Shown: positions 22,442 to 32,896 of the stretch, in pieces
Position numbering within the stretch: the stretch's first letter is position 1
Layout of the letters: every line of letters starts with the position of its first letter
Origin: Nicotiana tabacum
Taxonomy: Eukaryota > Streptophyta > Magnoliopsida > Solanales > Solanaceae
Assembly: GCF_000715075.1 (NCBI RefSeq)
Contig: NC_134095.1
Coordinates: 12,342,222-12,406,221, forward strand
Length of the DNA: 64,000 nt
Reading direction: 5' to 3'
Notes under the pieces: model-generated
Databases searched by the model: none
Seen by the model: the letters and a program-made list of their open reading frames with translations, nothing else
What the model was told of the DNA's origin: nothing
Position numbers and translations under genes: made by a program

Positions 22442-23699
22442 CTATCCAATTGCCTTTTTCTGCTTTTGAAGCACCGCCAAAGTGGCATCAACCTGCATGT
22501 TAGTAAAACAAGAGGAAAGAATAACTGGCAAAGTAGAACTAGGGCCTAAGAACTCATACCTGAGGTGTGGAGGAAACAGTTTCAACTCCAACACCGGAGG
22601 CTCCTCAATTGAAGGTTTCGTTGGTGGATTCTTCCTATTCTCGAGATCCAAAGAGAGTTTCCTAGGCTCATAAGAGTAAGAGCCCATTCCATGTAAAGCA
22701 TTCACACACTCCACTCGGCTCTCATCATCATTGACATCAAGATTCAACAATACGGCCTCCAAAGGGTCCTCCACGTTGATCATTACACTAGGATCATCAA
22801 CTATCACTACCGTGACAAGATCTTCAAAAGAGCACACTTCGGAACTGTTGGGCTGCTTCATTGACTTGCATACATGAAAGACCACTTTTTTATCACCCAC
22901 CCGAAAGGTGAGTTCCCCTGCTTCCACAGCAACTAAGGCCTTCCCCGTGGCAAGGAAAGGTTTCCCCAATATGATAGGAACTTCATAATCCACCTCACAA
23001 GCCAAGATCACAAAGTCAGCTTGCAAGATTAATTTGTCCACCCGGACAAGCACATCACCAATAATACCCAATGGTCTCTTCATTGTTCTATCCGCCATTT
23101 GTAATCTCATGGAATTCGGCCTCGGTTGCCCAATACCCAAAGTCTTGAAAACTGAATAAGGCATCAAATTGATATTATCCCCCAAATCACATAGAGCTTT
23201 AGTAAAATCCACACTCCCAATGGTGCAAGGAATGGTGAAAGCACCTGGATCTTCAAGCTTCGGGGCCATCGAATGAACTTTTTAAACTGATTCTCATATT
23301 AGCCTCCACCAAAGGCACATTAATAGATAAGCTCTTCATCATGTCAATGAACTTTTTAAACTGATTCTCATTTTTCTGCTTCGCAAGCCTTTGAGGATAA
23401 GGCGGAGGTGGCCTTGGCAAAGGTACCTTGGCTTTAGGCACCACCGGCTTCGGCATGTCTATTATATGTTCCCTAGACGGGTTCATGTTATTTTGATTTT
23501 CCACCTCGGCGTCTTGAATATCAGACCTCAATTCTTCGTTCACATTGTCATCCATCACATTTTCGACCACCAAAGGAACTTCATCTTCTTGCAACTCAAC
23601 TTCATCACTCAAAATTTGCTTTTGTTTGGAGGAATTTACATCACCGCCTCTCCTACTTCTTGTTGTTACCACCATAACATGATTATTCTCAACCTTCGG
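22442..23699 (-). pseudogene. Element F protease and gag-PR linker (broken)
   Basis: 23269-22442 encodes the Athila-type aspartic protease: LCDLGDNINLMPYSVFKTLG (the D-[LS]-G active-site region), then IILGKPFLATGKALVAVEAGELTFRVG. The family usually reads D-L-G-A-S; here it is D-L-G-D-N. 23675-23253 is the Pro-rich linker (VPLPRPPPPYPQRL, FKKFIDMMKSLSINVPLVE). A 26-bp exact direct repeat (23272-23297 and 23346-23371) replaces the normal sequence between linker and protease, so part of this region was deleted during a copying error. Confidence 0.82.
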
Positions 23700-25237
23700 G
23701 TTTACTACCTATCACTAGGTAGAGCCCCCTTAGGATGAGTATTCAAAGACTGTGAGATTTGGCATAACTGAGCATCAGAGTCCACATTCTTTTTCATTAT
23801 TTGTTCGAACATCATTTAAATTCTCCCCATATCATTTCTAGAAGAACTAGGACCTTGGGATGGAAATGGAGGCGGACTATTCGGTTGTTGGTACAGTGGA
23901 GGTCTTTGAAAGCCTTGCCCCCGGTTTCCTTGGTTGCCATTGTTCCATCCACCGTGATTATTGTTACCGCCCCAATTGTTGTTGTTACCATTACAATTTC
24001 CCTAATTGTTTTGATTGTTGTTCTGATTTCCCCAGTTGGATTTTTGGTCATTGTTCCCCCAATTACCATTTCCTTGTTGTTGTTGATTGCCCCAATTGCC
24101 TTGGGGTTTCCATTGTTGTTGATTGGAAGAATTGCCCCTTTGGCATTGATAATTATTCATATATTGCACCTTTTCATTTTGCTCATTATAACCATCATTT
24201 TGGAATCCACCACAATCATTGTCAAATTGCTCCAAATTCCTTTGGTTTTGTTGCCCTCTTTGTCTTCTTTTGTTGACAAGCATGTTGACACCCTCCATAG
24301 CATTCACTTGGCGAGGATTTGAACTTGTTGCAAATGTGCCTTTGCTAGTCGGTTCATTGTAGTTGTCAACTCAGCTATAGCCTGCCCATGATCGTGTAAC
24401 TCCTTGTGCAAATGAGTAACCATGGGGTCACCTGGGGCATATTGGCTCTACTTTGCCAAGCGGAAGAAGTGTTAGCCATCTTGTCAAGAATGTCACAAGC
24501 CTCATCATAAGACAACTTCATGTAGTTTCCCCCAGTAAGTTGGTTCACTATGCATTGGTTTGTGGTGTTAATACCCCGGTAGAAAGTCTGTTGGATCATC
24601 GCCTCGGTCATATCATTGTTGGGGCATTCCTTCACCATTGTTCTATAACGCTCCCAAATCTCATACAAAGGTTCGGTTGGCTCCTGTTTGAAAACCAAGA
24701 TCTCATATCTCAATGCTGCCTTATGCCCTTGTGAGAAAAGTTTTGCAATGAACTTGTCCGCCAACTCATCCCAAGTAGTGATGGAATGGTTGGGAAGTCG
24801 CTCGAGCCAATCCAATGTCTTCCCTCTAAGTGATAATGGGAAGAGTCTCAACCGAAGTGCATCCTCGAACACATTAGTTTGCTTGCTCCCCCAACATGTA
24901 TCCATGAACCCCTTGGGATGTTTGTAAGTATTTTGATTTGCAGTACCTTGAAATACCCACGCTGCTCTAGCAAAGTCAGCATCACATTGGCTATTTGAAA
25001 ATTGCCCGCCCAAATTTGGGGTGGGACAATAGCACTTGCATAGCCTTGGTTCGGAAGCACTCTAGGAGCCACTCTTGGAGGTGGCGGAGGAGGGTCTAGA
25101 ATATTGTCATTAGCATTCGCCTGGAGGCCTCTACGTTGTCCTTGAGGTACAAGAGGCACCTCATCATCTCCAACATCATCTACCTCCTCCACCACAATCA
25201 CATTTCCAAGAGGCACATTGGCGTTGTTTGCTTCCAT
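23700..25237 (-). pseudogene. Element F gag (broken)
   Basis: ATG at 25237-25235 (MEANNANVPLGN), about 100 bp after the PBS. The acidic/Pro-rich N-terminus (DPPPPPPRVAPRV) leads into the gag core 25013-24375: MDTCWGSKQTNVFEDALRLRLFPLSLRGKTLDWLERLP, then FSQGHKAALRYEILVFKQEPTEPLYEIWERY and IQQTFYRGI. This is followed by an Asn/Gln/Gly-rich stretch (about 24310-23940) and QLCQISQSLNTHPKGALPS near 23770-23720. Breaks occur near 24960, 24370 and 24000. It would have formed the particle core. The N/Q-rich tail is typical for gag of this group, and I see no CCHC zinc knuckle. Confidence 0.82.
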
Positions 25238-25333
25238 TTGGTACCTAAAGTTGTGACACACACAAATTAGTAACAAAGAAGGAAAGAAGAACGATACACA
25301 AAACTATTTAGATAGATATCCAAAACCGTTAGC

Positions 25334-25351
25334 TCCCCGGCAACGGCGCCA
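25334..25351 (-). other. Primer-binding site of element F
   Basis: The minus strand reads TGGCGCCGTTGCCGGGGA, seven bases from the 5' LTR end. It is the PBS type of Athila/Calypso-like elements (reported as tRNA-Asp primed) and differs from the initiator-Met type used by A, B, C and E. Confidence 0.85.
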
Positions 25352-25358
25352 AAAAGGG

Positions 25359-26812
25359 TGATCGAGGCCAATCCTGCACTACTGTTGAGTAGCGAGAGAG
25401 ATCGAAGCAGCTTTTACCCGATTAATGTCGGGATCGATTTCACAGGGAGCTAGATATTGAAGTCGGGTGTCTATCTAAATGAGAGTTGCATATTTGCTTT
25501 TAATTGCACTTCTACACATTTTTGGTTTGATTTACTTCTAATTGTATAAAACTACAATGCTCAATTAAACTAAAATAAGCTAAGGTTAAACTATTGCGAG
25601 TTGTTCAAATGGATAAAATGCACTAGGATGGTGACTTTCACCTAGGTAGTCAATTGACGGATACTTGAGTCTAAGGCATGATTGTCACATTTGGAGAGCA
25701 TGATATAACCATTGCACGATTCTACTCACTCTACACCTATCGGTAGTTCGAGTGATTTTGCCTGAATTGACTTTCTCAAGACCAATTGGGTATGCAAATT
25801 TGCACAAGCAATCAAGGTTCAAGTCGGGTATTACTATCTCTAGGTTTAACCCTTTAATTGGGGCTATCAATCTCTTGAGTACGCCCCAATTCCTTGTTGG
25901 ACCAATTTCAGAAACATAGGCTTTCTTTTTTCAAGAAGAGCCAAAGTCAACTAAACACAAACTAGTGTTTGCAACCACTAATTCAGCAATTAAACATGAA
26001 ATTAGTCCAAATATCAAACTCCCATAGTCAATCAAGCCCTAAAACACAAGACCCATCAATTGCCCACACTAGGGTTGAGTCACGACCCTAGCTTATGGGT
26101 CTAGCTACTCATAATTAGAGAAGAAAATAAAGAAATAGATGAAGAAAAACTCATATTAATTAATTACTGAATTAAACTTGAAGATTCAATGTTGAAATGA
26201 AGCTAAAATTGCTCAAAATAGCTAAAATAAAGGAAGTCACGAGCGCAGCCTTCAATACAAATTATCTGCTGACCTAAAAATGGGAAAAGAAGCTATTTCT
26301 ACTACACTAACAATTCTGGACAAAAATACCTCTGCGGGGCTAGTGCGGACCGCACTAAATCGAGTGCGGCCGCAGTGGCTTCATGTGCGGCCCGCATGAA
26401 ATGGAGCGTGGACCACATTGGGCTTCAATCTTCAAATTGGCAATTCTCTAAACCTTGGCTCTGCGGACCGCACTAAATCGAGTGCGGCCGCAGTGAATCC
26501 AATGAGGACCGCACTAAATCCTTTGCGGCCGCATTGCTTTTTGGCATGAGATGCACACTCTCTGAACTTCACTTATGCGGACCGCACAGAATGGTGTGCG
26601 GCCGCACTGGCCCTATTTGACTGAGCTTTGTCTTGTCTTGGTACTTGTGCAATTTTCACTCCTTTTTGAGCTAATCTTTGACATCTTGTCGCCTTGTTGA
26701 TCAAACTTGCAATCAAGCACAACTTGTGAGCCTTTGGGACTATTTTGTACACATTTCTAATCAAAACTTGAGCATGAAAGAGTGTAAAATGTATCAAAAT
26801 CTCTAGTTATCA
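25359..26812 (-). repeat. 5' LTR of element F
   Basis: 1454 bp, TGATCGAGG...TTATCA. GC-rich motifs GCGGACCGCACTAAAT and GTGCGGCCGCAG repeat from 26610 to 26340, ahead of a damaged TATA (TAGAAATA, 26301-26294). It is about 70 bp shorter than its partner, mainly within the motif cluster. Confidence 0.9.
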
Positions 26813-27837
26813 GTTCCTTATCTGGTTCTTTACAGTAAGTTTGTTAGATCATCAAACATAACTGGGATACACATATAATATATCATTTTATAACATTTGA
26901 AGAGGTTGTAATTGACATTTGACATTTGGTACTAGGGATAGATGAAGTCATTGGGACGTGTTTTACATACTGCTTTATTTACCAAACAAAATAAAGTTTC
27001 CCTCTGTTTCTTCTTATATACCACCCCTTTTTACACTCCTTATTTTGTTAAAAAGAGAATATCACTTTTAAATATTTAGAATTTTTAAATTAAAAACTTC
27101 CTTTTATTACTTTTATAGTAACATGCTTTTACATCCATAAGCATGCCATGACATATTAATAACCACAAATTCTAAGGAAACTTTTGGTATTTGTTAATTA
27201 AATGTCTATCCTCCTTTTCTAAATTATATGCCTATTAATTGAACATTATCGTGTAAAATGAATGAAGGCAGAACTATACATTTAAGTGTTTCAACTCTTA
27301 TGATATTCCGCTCGTGCAATATGTAATGCACTAAAAGTGCTTGTTTTATGGGGAATTTTCGCAAATCACTATTGTTTAGTGGTTATTAGTTAGTTGTAGC
27401 TACCATTTACTATATTACTTCTTATAGCTATGTTTTTAGTTTCTTTTAGAGTATATTCGATGTATTTATGCTACAGTATTCATGAATATAGTAGCAAAAC
27501 TCGCGTGAAACAGGGAGTACTGCTAGGAAATTATTATATTAGACTGTATTCACAATATGTATTTGTGAATACAGTAACGTAAATAGCATAAATCGTGGTC
27601 TATTCAGCTATTTTTAAACAGAAAGTGAATCAATTAACACAATATACTCCTAATATAACTCAACAAACTCAATTATAACACACAAAATTTGTATTTTCAA
27701 TTATAAAAAAGATTCTCAACCAAGAAACACCCCAAAAATAAAGTAATCTTCGGAGATTCAATCCAGCCTATTTTTTGTGTTATCTTTACTAAAATATTTT
27801 CAGTGGTATCTTTACAAAAAGATTTATATTATTGAAA

Positions 27838-28145
27838 TTATATAAATACATTGAATACAGTAAATACATAAAAGTACATTAAATACATGAAGTATAGTAG
27901 GTTATCTATAGTGCAAAAACATATGAATACATACTGCAGATACATTTGAATACATATACACATCTGAATACATAAATTATATTAATTAAAAAAAACATAG
28001 GAATACATTCATGGAATATAGCGAGACAGTGAATACAATGAAATACATGGAATATAACGAGATACATTGAAATACAATATAAAAAAGACAATGAATACAA
28101 TGAAATACATAGAATACAGCGAGATACATTGAAATACAATGAAAA
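27838..28145. repeat. Degenerate tandem repeat, GAATACATTGAAATACA type
   Basis: The words AATACATTGAA, AATACATGGAATA and GAATACAATGAAATACAT recur about a dozen times with variable spacing of 9-17 bp. The last third (28025-28140) is the most regular. Confidence 0.65.
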
Positions 28146-28259
28146 AAAGGTAACAGACTCTTCAAGTTGCTCAGCCCCAAACTTCGTCGTCTTTGTTCAA
28201 GAACAACCCTAATGTCGTCTCGTCGAGAGGGCCGTGATTCTGACTCGAAACTCTCAAAA

Positions 28260-28270
28260 TTTGGCGCAAA
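28260..28270. promoter_or_regulatory. E2F-type binding site
   Basis: TTTGGCGCAAA fits the E2F consensus TTTSSCGC and is almost palindromic. It lies 110 bp upstream of the ATG at 28377, a distance usual for cell-cycle-regulated plant genes. Confidence 0.4.
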
Positions 28271-28376
28271 AACGAAAGAAGTTCCCCCAAAATTTCACTA
28301 TAATTTCATTTGCAAATCCCTCCAATTCATATTTCAAATATACAACCCCTCAAAATTTCCCTCAATTCACCTTTCA

Positions 28377-28481
28377 ATGGCAGATTTTGAACCTCCATCT
28401 TTCTCTCTAGGGCTTGATTTCGACATTGATTTAGAGCCCAATCCCACTGACAATGAAAATTTTGCGAGACAATGGAGATGA
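28377..28481 (+). pseudogene. Start of a gene, captured or truncated (unknown)
   Basis: ATG in a CAATGG context opens a 34-codon frame, MADFEPPSFSLGLDFDIDLEP..., ending TGA at 28479-28481. The leader before it is C/T-rich and gene-like, and an E2F-type site lies upstream. The acidic, hydrophobic N-terminus looks like the beginning of a real protein rather than random translation, but I cannot name it. After the stop a GA microsatellite and AT-rich DNA follow and the protein does not continue. It may be a gene fragment carried by a MULE/MITE-like element. Confidence 0.3.
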
Positions 28482-28524
28482 ACCAGTGGGGAATCGTGCT
28501 TGTATTCATGAAGAAAGACTGGCG

Positions 28525-28530
<6 letters not shown>

Positions 28531-28555
<25 letters not shown>
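28531..28555. repeat. (GA)n microsatellite
   Basis: About 12 uninterrupted GA units. Confidence 0.9.
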
Positions 28556-28558
<3 letters not shown>

Positions 28559-28672
28559 GGAGAAAAATCTGAAAGAATGAGAGAGAAAAATAATACAAAA
28601 CGTATTTTATGGCTTAAGGGTAGGAGATGACCATAAATAGATATTTGGCTATAAAAATATAAATGTAGCTAT

Positions 28673-31288
28673 TGTCACGATCCAAATTTCATATTGGGCC
28701 ATGATCCAACACCACTATTAAGCAAGCCAACACTAATCGATTAATAAATTCTCATTTGTATAGTTAGTACGTGATGACTTCCATTATAGATTTAAGAAAT
28801 TAATAGTTTAAATTTTTTAGCATATTTAAATGGAAATTAAAAATGTGACTCTCAATCATGAAGACAAGCCAAAACATCATAAGTCTACTAATGCGTGTGT
28901 CAAAACCTGGTGTCACAAGTGTGTGGGAAATCTAGTAGAATATACAAAACCATACTATCCTACTGTCTAGAAAAGAGATAGACAGGAAAATAAAGACAAA
29001 AGAGAGACTCCAGCTGCTGCACATCGACTCAAAAGGACAGCTCATCGGAAAGTCTCGAGCTGAGGAGTCCACTCTATGTGCCGACTGATGGCCAGATGCA
29101 CCTGCCTCAAATCCTGTACAATCAAGTACATAAATGTAGCGTGAGTATATAGAAATATGTACCCAGTAAGTATCTCGCCTAACCTCGCAGAAGTAGTGAC
29201 GAAGGGTCGACTCCGACACTTACTAGGGCCAGAAAATATAATAATGTGAAGTTCAATATATTTAATTTACAAGGTATGTAGATAACAACAAGCTCAAACA
29301 ATAATAATTATTGAAAAATCCTTTTATCCAATTAATAAAACTAGACACTTTCCTCAGTAAATAAAAAGAGATCTTTCAAGCAATAAGTCATACTAATTAT
29401 AAAGGTTCCGGTTCTATTATCACACATAAATACCACCGAGGACGTTCGGCCCGATCCGACATAAAAGTAAATTGTGCACCGCCGAGGGTCGAACGGCCCG
29501 AACCATATATACATTTACTATCCTGCTGAGGCGAACGGCCCGCTCACATGAGAGTAGTGGAAATAATCACCCTGCTCGCGGAATATACTTGCGACGCGGT
29601 TAAGTATAAATATAACTTAATGTTTTCCTCAATTCTTATCAAAATAAATATTTACTTGGAAACTTGAAATCATAACCTCTTCAACTTAATCCCAATCAAT
29701 ACAAATCAGCAATTATATTTAAATAACGGTATACACAAAGCATGATGTAAGCCTAGAACTACCCGGACATAATAGGAATAGTAGCTACGTACGGACTCTC
29801 TCACTTTGTACGTACGCAGCCCCCATAATTAATCGTATATATATTAATTAAGTTTACCTATGGGGAAATTTTTTCCTTACCAGGTTAGAAAAGAGACTTA
29901 CCTCGTTTCGAGCCTACTTTCAACTCAAGAATGCGTTCAAACTCTCAAACCGGAGCCACATAATCCGAAACTATTCAAATAGTGTAAAAGTCCATCATTA
30001 TAGGTTTACAAATTCATATTCAAGCTATTAAAGCGATTATCCAACCCCAAAGGCAAGGTTCTTAAAATTCAACCCCGGACATACGTGCCGGGTTTCGTAA
30101 ATTTTTGAAGGAAGTTGTTACCCATAACCTAAGGATCAAGAATATATAATGTTTACTTCATTCCATAACGAATTTCGTGGTTAAATATTGTTTTTATCAA
30201 AACCCTAGGTTTTACTCTAATCCCATTATTTTCACTAATCTTTGCATGTTAATCTACCCAAAATCCAAGTATTTAACTCAAATATAGTAGGAATTACTTA
30301 CCTCTAAAAGCTTGGTGAAAATCCTTTCTAAAGAGCTCCAAAACTGCCCAACCTTTGAGTGTAAATGAGCCAAAAATGGCTAACTCCCGCAATAATGAAG
30401 GTCACTACCTTCAGTGATTTCCGCATTTGCGGTCCTGGGCCGCACCTTGGCTCACCGCATCTGTGGAAAGGTGTCTGCTTCTGCGGAATTCCCCTGGACC
30501 AGCTGGGTCGCTTCTGCGGGAAGACAACCGCTTCTGCGAAAAAGAGGCCACTTCTACTGTTCCCATGGCCGCATCTGCGATGGCCCAGTCGCTTTTGCGG
30601 GCTCTTACCTGCGGATGGTCAACCGCAGGTGCGGTTATGATAGAAGCCTGGAGCTTCAGCTCAAACACACCCACAAGTTTGTAATGATAAAACAGACTCG
30701 CTCAAACCCTCGGAATGCCAGAAACAACATTAGAACTAGAAATCACACCCTAAAACCAATTGATTCAAACTTATGAACTTCAAGTTCTTCAATTTTCTTC
30801 CAACGTGACGAAACACACTTATACTACTCGGATTGACACAAAATTTTTTGTGCAGGTCTTAAATGACATTACGGAACTATTCTGGATCTTGGAATTCCGT
30901 TCGTACCTTGATAACACAAAAAAACTCTCCAAACCAAATTTAAAGTACTTCAAAATCCTTAAGGAATCAACTTTCACTATTAGGCACCAAAACGCTCCCG
31001 GGTCATCCAAAACCCGATCTGGACATATGCTTAAGTCTGAAATCATCATACAAACCTATTAGAACCATCAAATCCTGATTCCGAGGTCGTTTACTCAAAA
31101 TGTTGATCGAAGTCAAACTTGGCCTTTTAAGCCAGCCTTAAGGAACCAAGTGTTCCGATTTCAACCCAAACACTTCCAATCCCGAACCAACCATCCCTGC
31201 AAGTCATAAATTAGTAAAATCAAGTACAGGAAGTCTTATTTCATGAAATAGGGTTCTAGAAAGTAAAATGACCAGTCGGGTCATTACA
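28673..31288 (-). repeat. 3' LTR of element C
   Basis: 2616 bp. The minus strand starts TGTAATGACCCGACTGGTC at 31288 and ends GGATCGTGACA at 28673. GC-rich motifs (GCTTCTGCGG, CCGCATCTGCGATGG) lie at 30640-30420. A donor-like GAG/GTAAGT at 30301 and an acceptor-like TGTACAG at 29114 follow. It pairs with 59232-61770. Confidence 0.92.
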
Positions 31289-32896
31289 TTCTCCACCTCT
31301 TAAACAAACGTTAGTCCTCGAACGGGTTTAGATTCATACCTGAAGTGCCAAATAAGTGTGGATATCTGCTCCGCTTGTACTCCTCGAACTCCTAGGTCAC
31401 CTTCTCGAGTGGTTGGCCTCTCCACGGGACCTTTACCGCATAAATCCACTTGGATCTCAACTAGTGATCATGTCTATCAACAATGGCTACTGGCTCCTCC
31501 TTATAACCCAAGCTCTCATCTAGTTGAATAGTACTGAAGTTTAACACATGAGACAAGTCGACGTGATACCTCCGAAGCATAGACACGTGAAAAACTGGAT
31601 GAACCCCTGATAGGTTGGGAGGCAAAGCAAGCTTATAAGCAATCTCCCCAACTTGCTTCAGCACCTCAAATGGGCCTATAAACCTTGGGCTCAACTTTCC
31701 CATCTTCCTGAATCTCATAATACCCTTCATCGGCGAGACTTTCAAGAGAACCTTTTCACTAACCATGAATGATACATCACGCACCTTCTGATCCGCATAA
31801 CTCTTCTATCTAGACTGTGATGTACGAAGTCTCTCCTGAATTATCTTTACCTTTTTCAAGGAATCCTTCACCAAATCTGTAGCATACAACTTAGCCTCAC
31901 CAAACTTAAGCCATCCGATAGGAGAACGACATCGGCGACCATATAAAGCCTCAAAGGGAGCCATCTCGATGTTGGACTGATAACTATTGTGTAAGCAAAC
32001 TCGGCCAAAGGAAAGAACTAATCCCACTGCCCTCCAAAGAAAATCACATATGCTCTAAGCATGTCCTATAGAATCTGAACTGTCCACTCCGACTGCCCGT
32101 CAGTCTGTGGATGAAATGTTGTGTTGAGCTCTACACGGGTCCCCAGCTCACTTTGTACGGCTCTTCACAAATGGAAAGTGAACTGAAAGCCTCTATTTGA
32201 TATGATGGAAACAGGCACACCATGCAACGAACTATCTCCCATATATAGATCTGAGCCAGCCTCTCGGAAGTATAAGTAGTCACATCCTGAATGAAGTGTG
32301 TCGACTTGGTCAACCCGTCGATAATGACCCAAACTGTATCAAACTTCCTCAATATCTGCGGCAACCCAACTACGAAGTCCATAGTAATGCGCTCCCACTT
32401 CCACTCAGGTATAGGCATTTGCTGAAGTAGGCCACCTAGCCTCTGGTTCACATACTTAACCTGCTGGCAATTCAAACACCTAGCCACATACTCAACTATG
32501 TCTTTCTTCATCCGCTGCCACCAACAATGCTACCTCAAGTCATGATACATCTTTGTAGCACCTGGATGAATAGAATACCATAAAATTTGTGCCTCATCCA
32601 GAATCCTCTCCCTCAAACCATCGACATTAGGAACACATAGGCGACCCTAGAGTCGCAGAACACCATCCTCGCCAATAGAAACCTCCTTGGCACTACCCTG
32701 TAGCACCGTCTCTCTAAGAACTTCCGAATATGGATCATCGAATTGTCGAGCCTTGATCTATCCCAATAATGAAGACTGAGCAACAACACACGCAAGGACT
32801 CGGTTGGGCTTTGAAATATCCAACCTCATAAGTCTATTAGCCAAGGACTGGATGTCCAAGGCTAGTGGCCTCTCCTCTGCTGAGATGCATGCCAAG
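31284..32896 (-). pseudogene. Element C integrase and chromodomain (broken)
   Basis: The N-terminal zinc region near 32560-32450 has lost its first His (Gln instead) but keeps CLNCQQVK. The core has WERITMDFVVGLP, but the second catalytic Asp is Asn (AAT at 32195-32197, in S-I-I-S-N-R-G). A stretch of core around the catalytic Glu (32040-32130) is deleted or frameshifted. 32027-31806 (NIEMAPFEALYGRRCRSPIGW) and 31784-31461 ([25 protein letters not shown]) give the C-terminal domain with its GPF motif. The chromodomain tail (31460-31320) has stops and lacks the usual Trp residues; the frame ends at TAA 31284-31286 inside the LTR edge. Element B interrupts the frame at 32896. Confidence 0.87.
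31289..31301 (-). other. Polypurine tract of element C
   Basis: AAGAGGTGGAGAA on the minus strand directly precedes the 3' LTR start. It overlaps the last codons of the polyprotein, as in element B. Confidence 0.8.

Larger units (their letters stand above)
13044..26812 (-). mobile_element. Element F: Athila-type Ty3/gypsy element with env-position ORF
   Basis: A 13.8-kb element. LTRs are 13044-14569 and 25359-26812, both TGATCGAGGCCAA...TAGTTATCW. The PBS at 25334-25351 is TGGCGCCGTTGCCGGGGA, the type used by Athila/Calypso-like elements. The PPT is next to the left LTR, so transcription runs right to left. Order along the minus strand: gag, PR, RT-RNase H, INT, a 1.28-kb spacer, an extra ORF, a 1.9-kb 3' region, LTR. 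Flanks are GTTCT (13039-13043) and GTTCC (26813-26817), a 5-bp TSD with one change. All ORFs carry breaks. Confidence 0.9.
26813..28672. other. AT-rich host region between elements F and C
   Basis: 1.86 kb without retroelement structure. It contains AT-rich unique sequence (26830-27340), a segment with repeated ATTCATGAATATAGT / GAATACAGT words (27460-27600), a TGAATACA-type tandem field (27838-28145), a gene-start-like fragment (28160-28481) and a GA microsatellite (28531-28555). It ends GCTAT at the insertion site of element C and continues at 61771. Confidence 0.6.

Noticed and set aside
23801..24322. Hydrophobic 173-codon plus-strand frame that looks like a membrane protein
   Set aside because: Antisense of the Asn/Gln-rich gag tail of element F; the hydrophobicity comes from complementary AAT/CAA codons.
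27345..28672. Possible complete MITE/MULE with TIRs near GGGGAATTTTCGCAAATCAC
   Set aside because: I could not find a convincing inverted partner near 28672 or 61771, so no element was called.
30365..30776. Cys/Gly-rich frames resembling small secreted proteins
   Set aside because: They are translations of the GC-rich motif cluster in element C's LTR, and the same frames recur in the partner LTR at 60836-61274.
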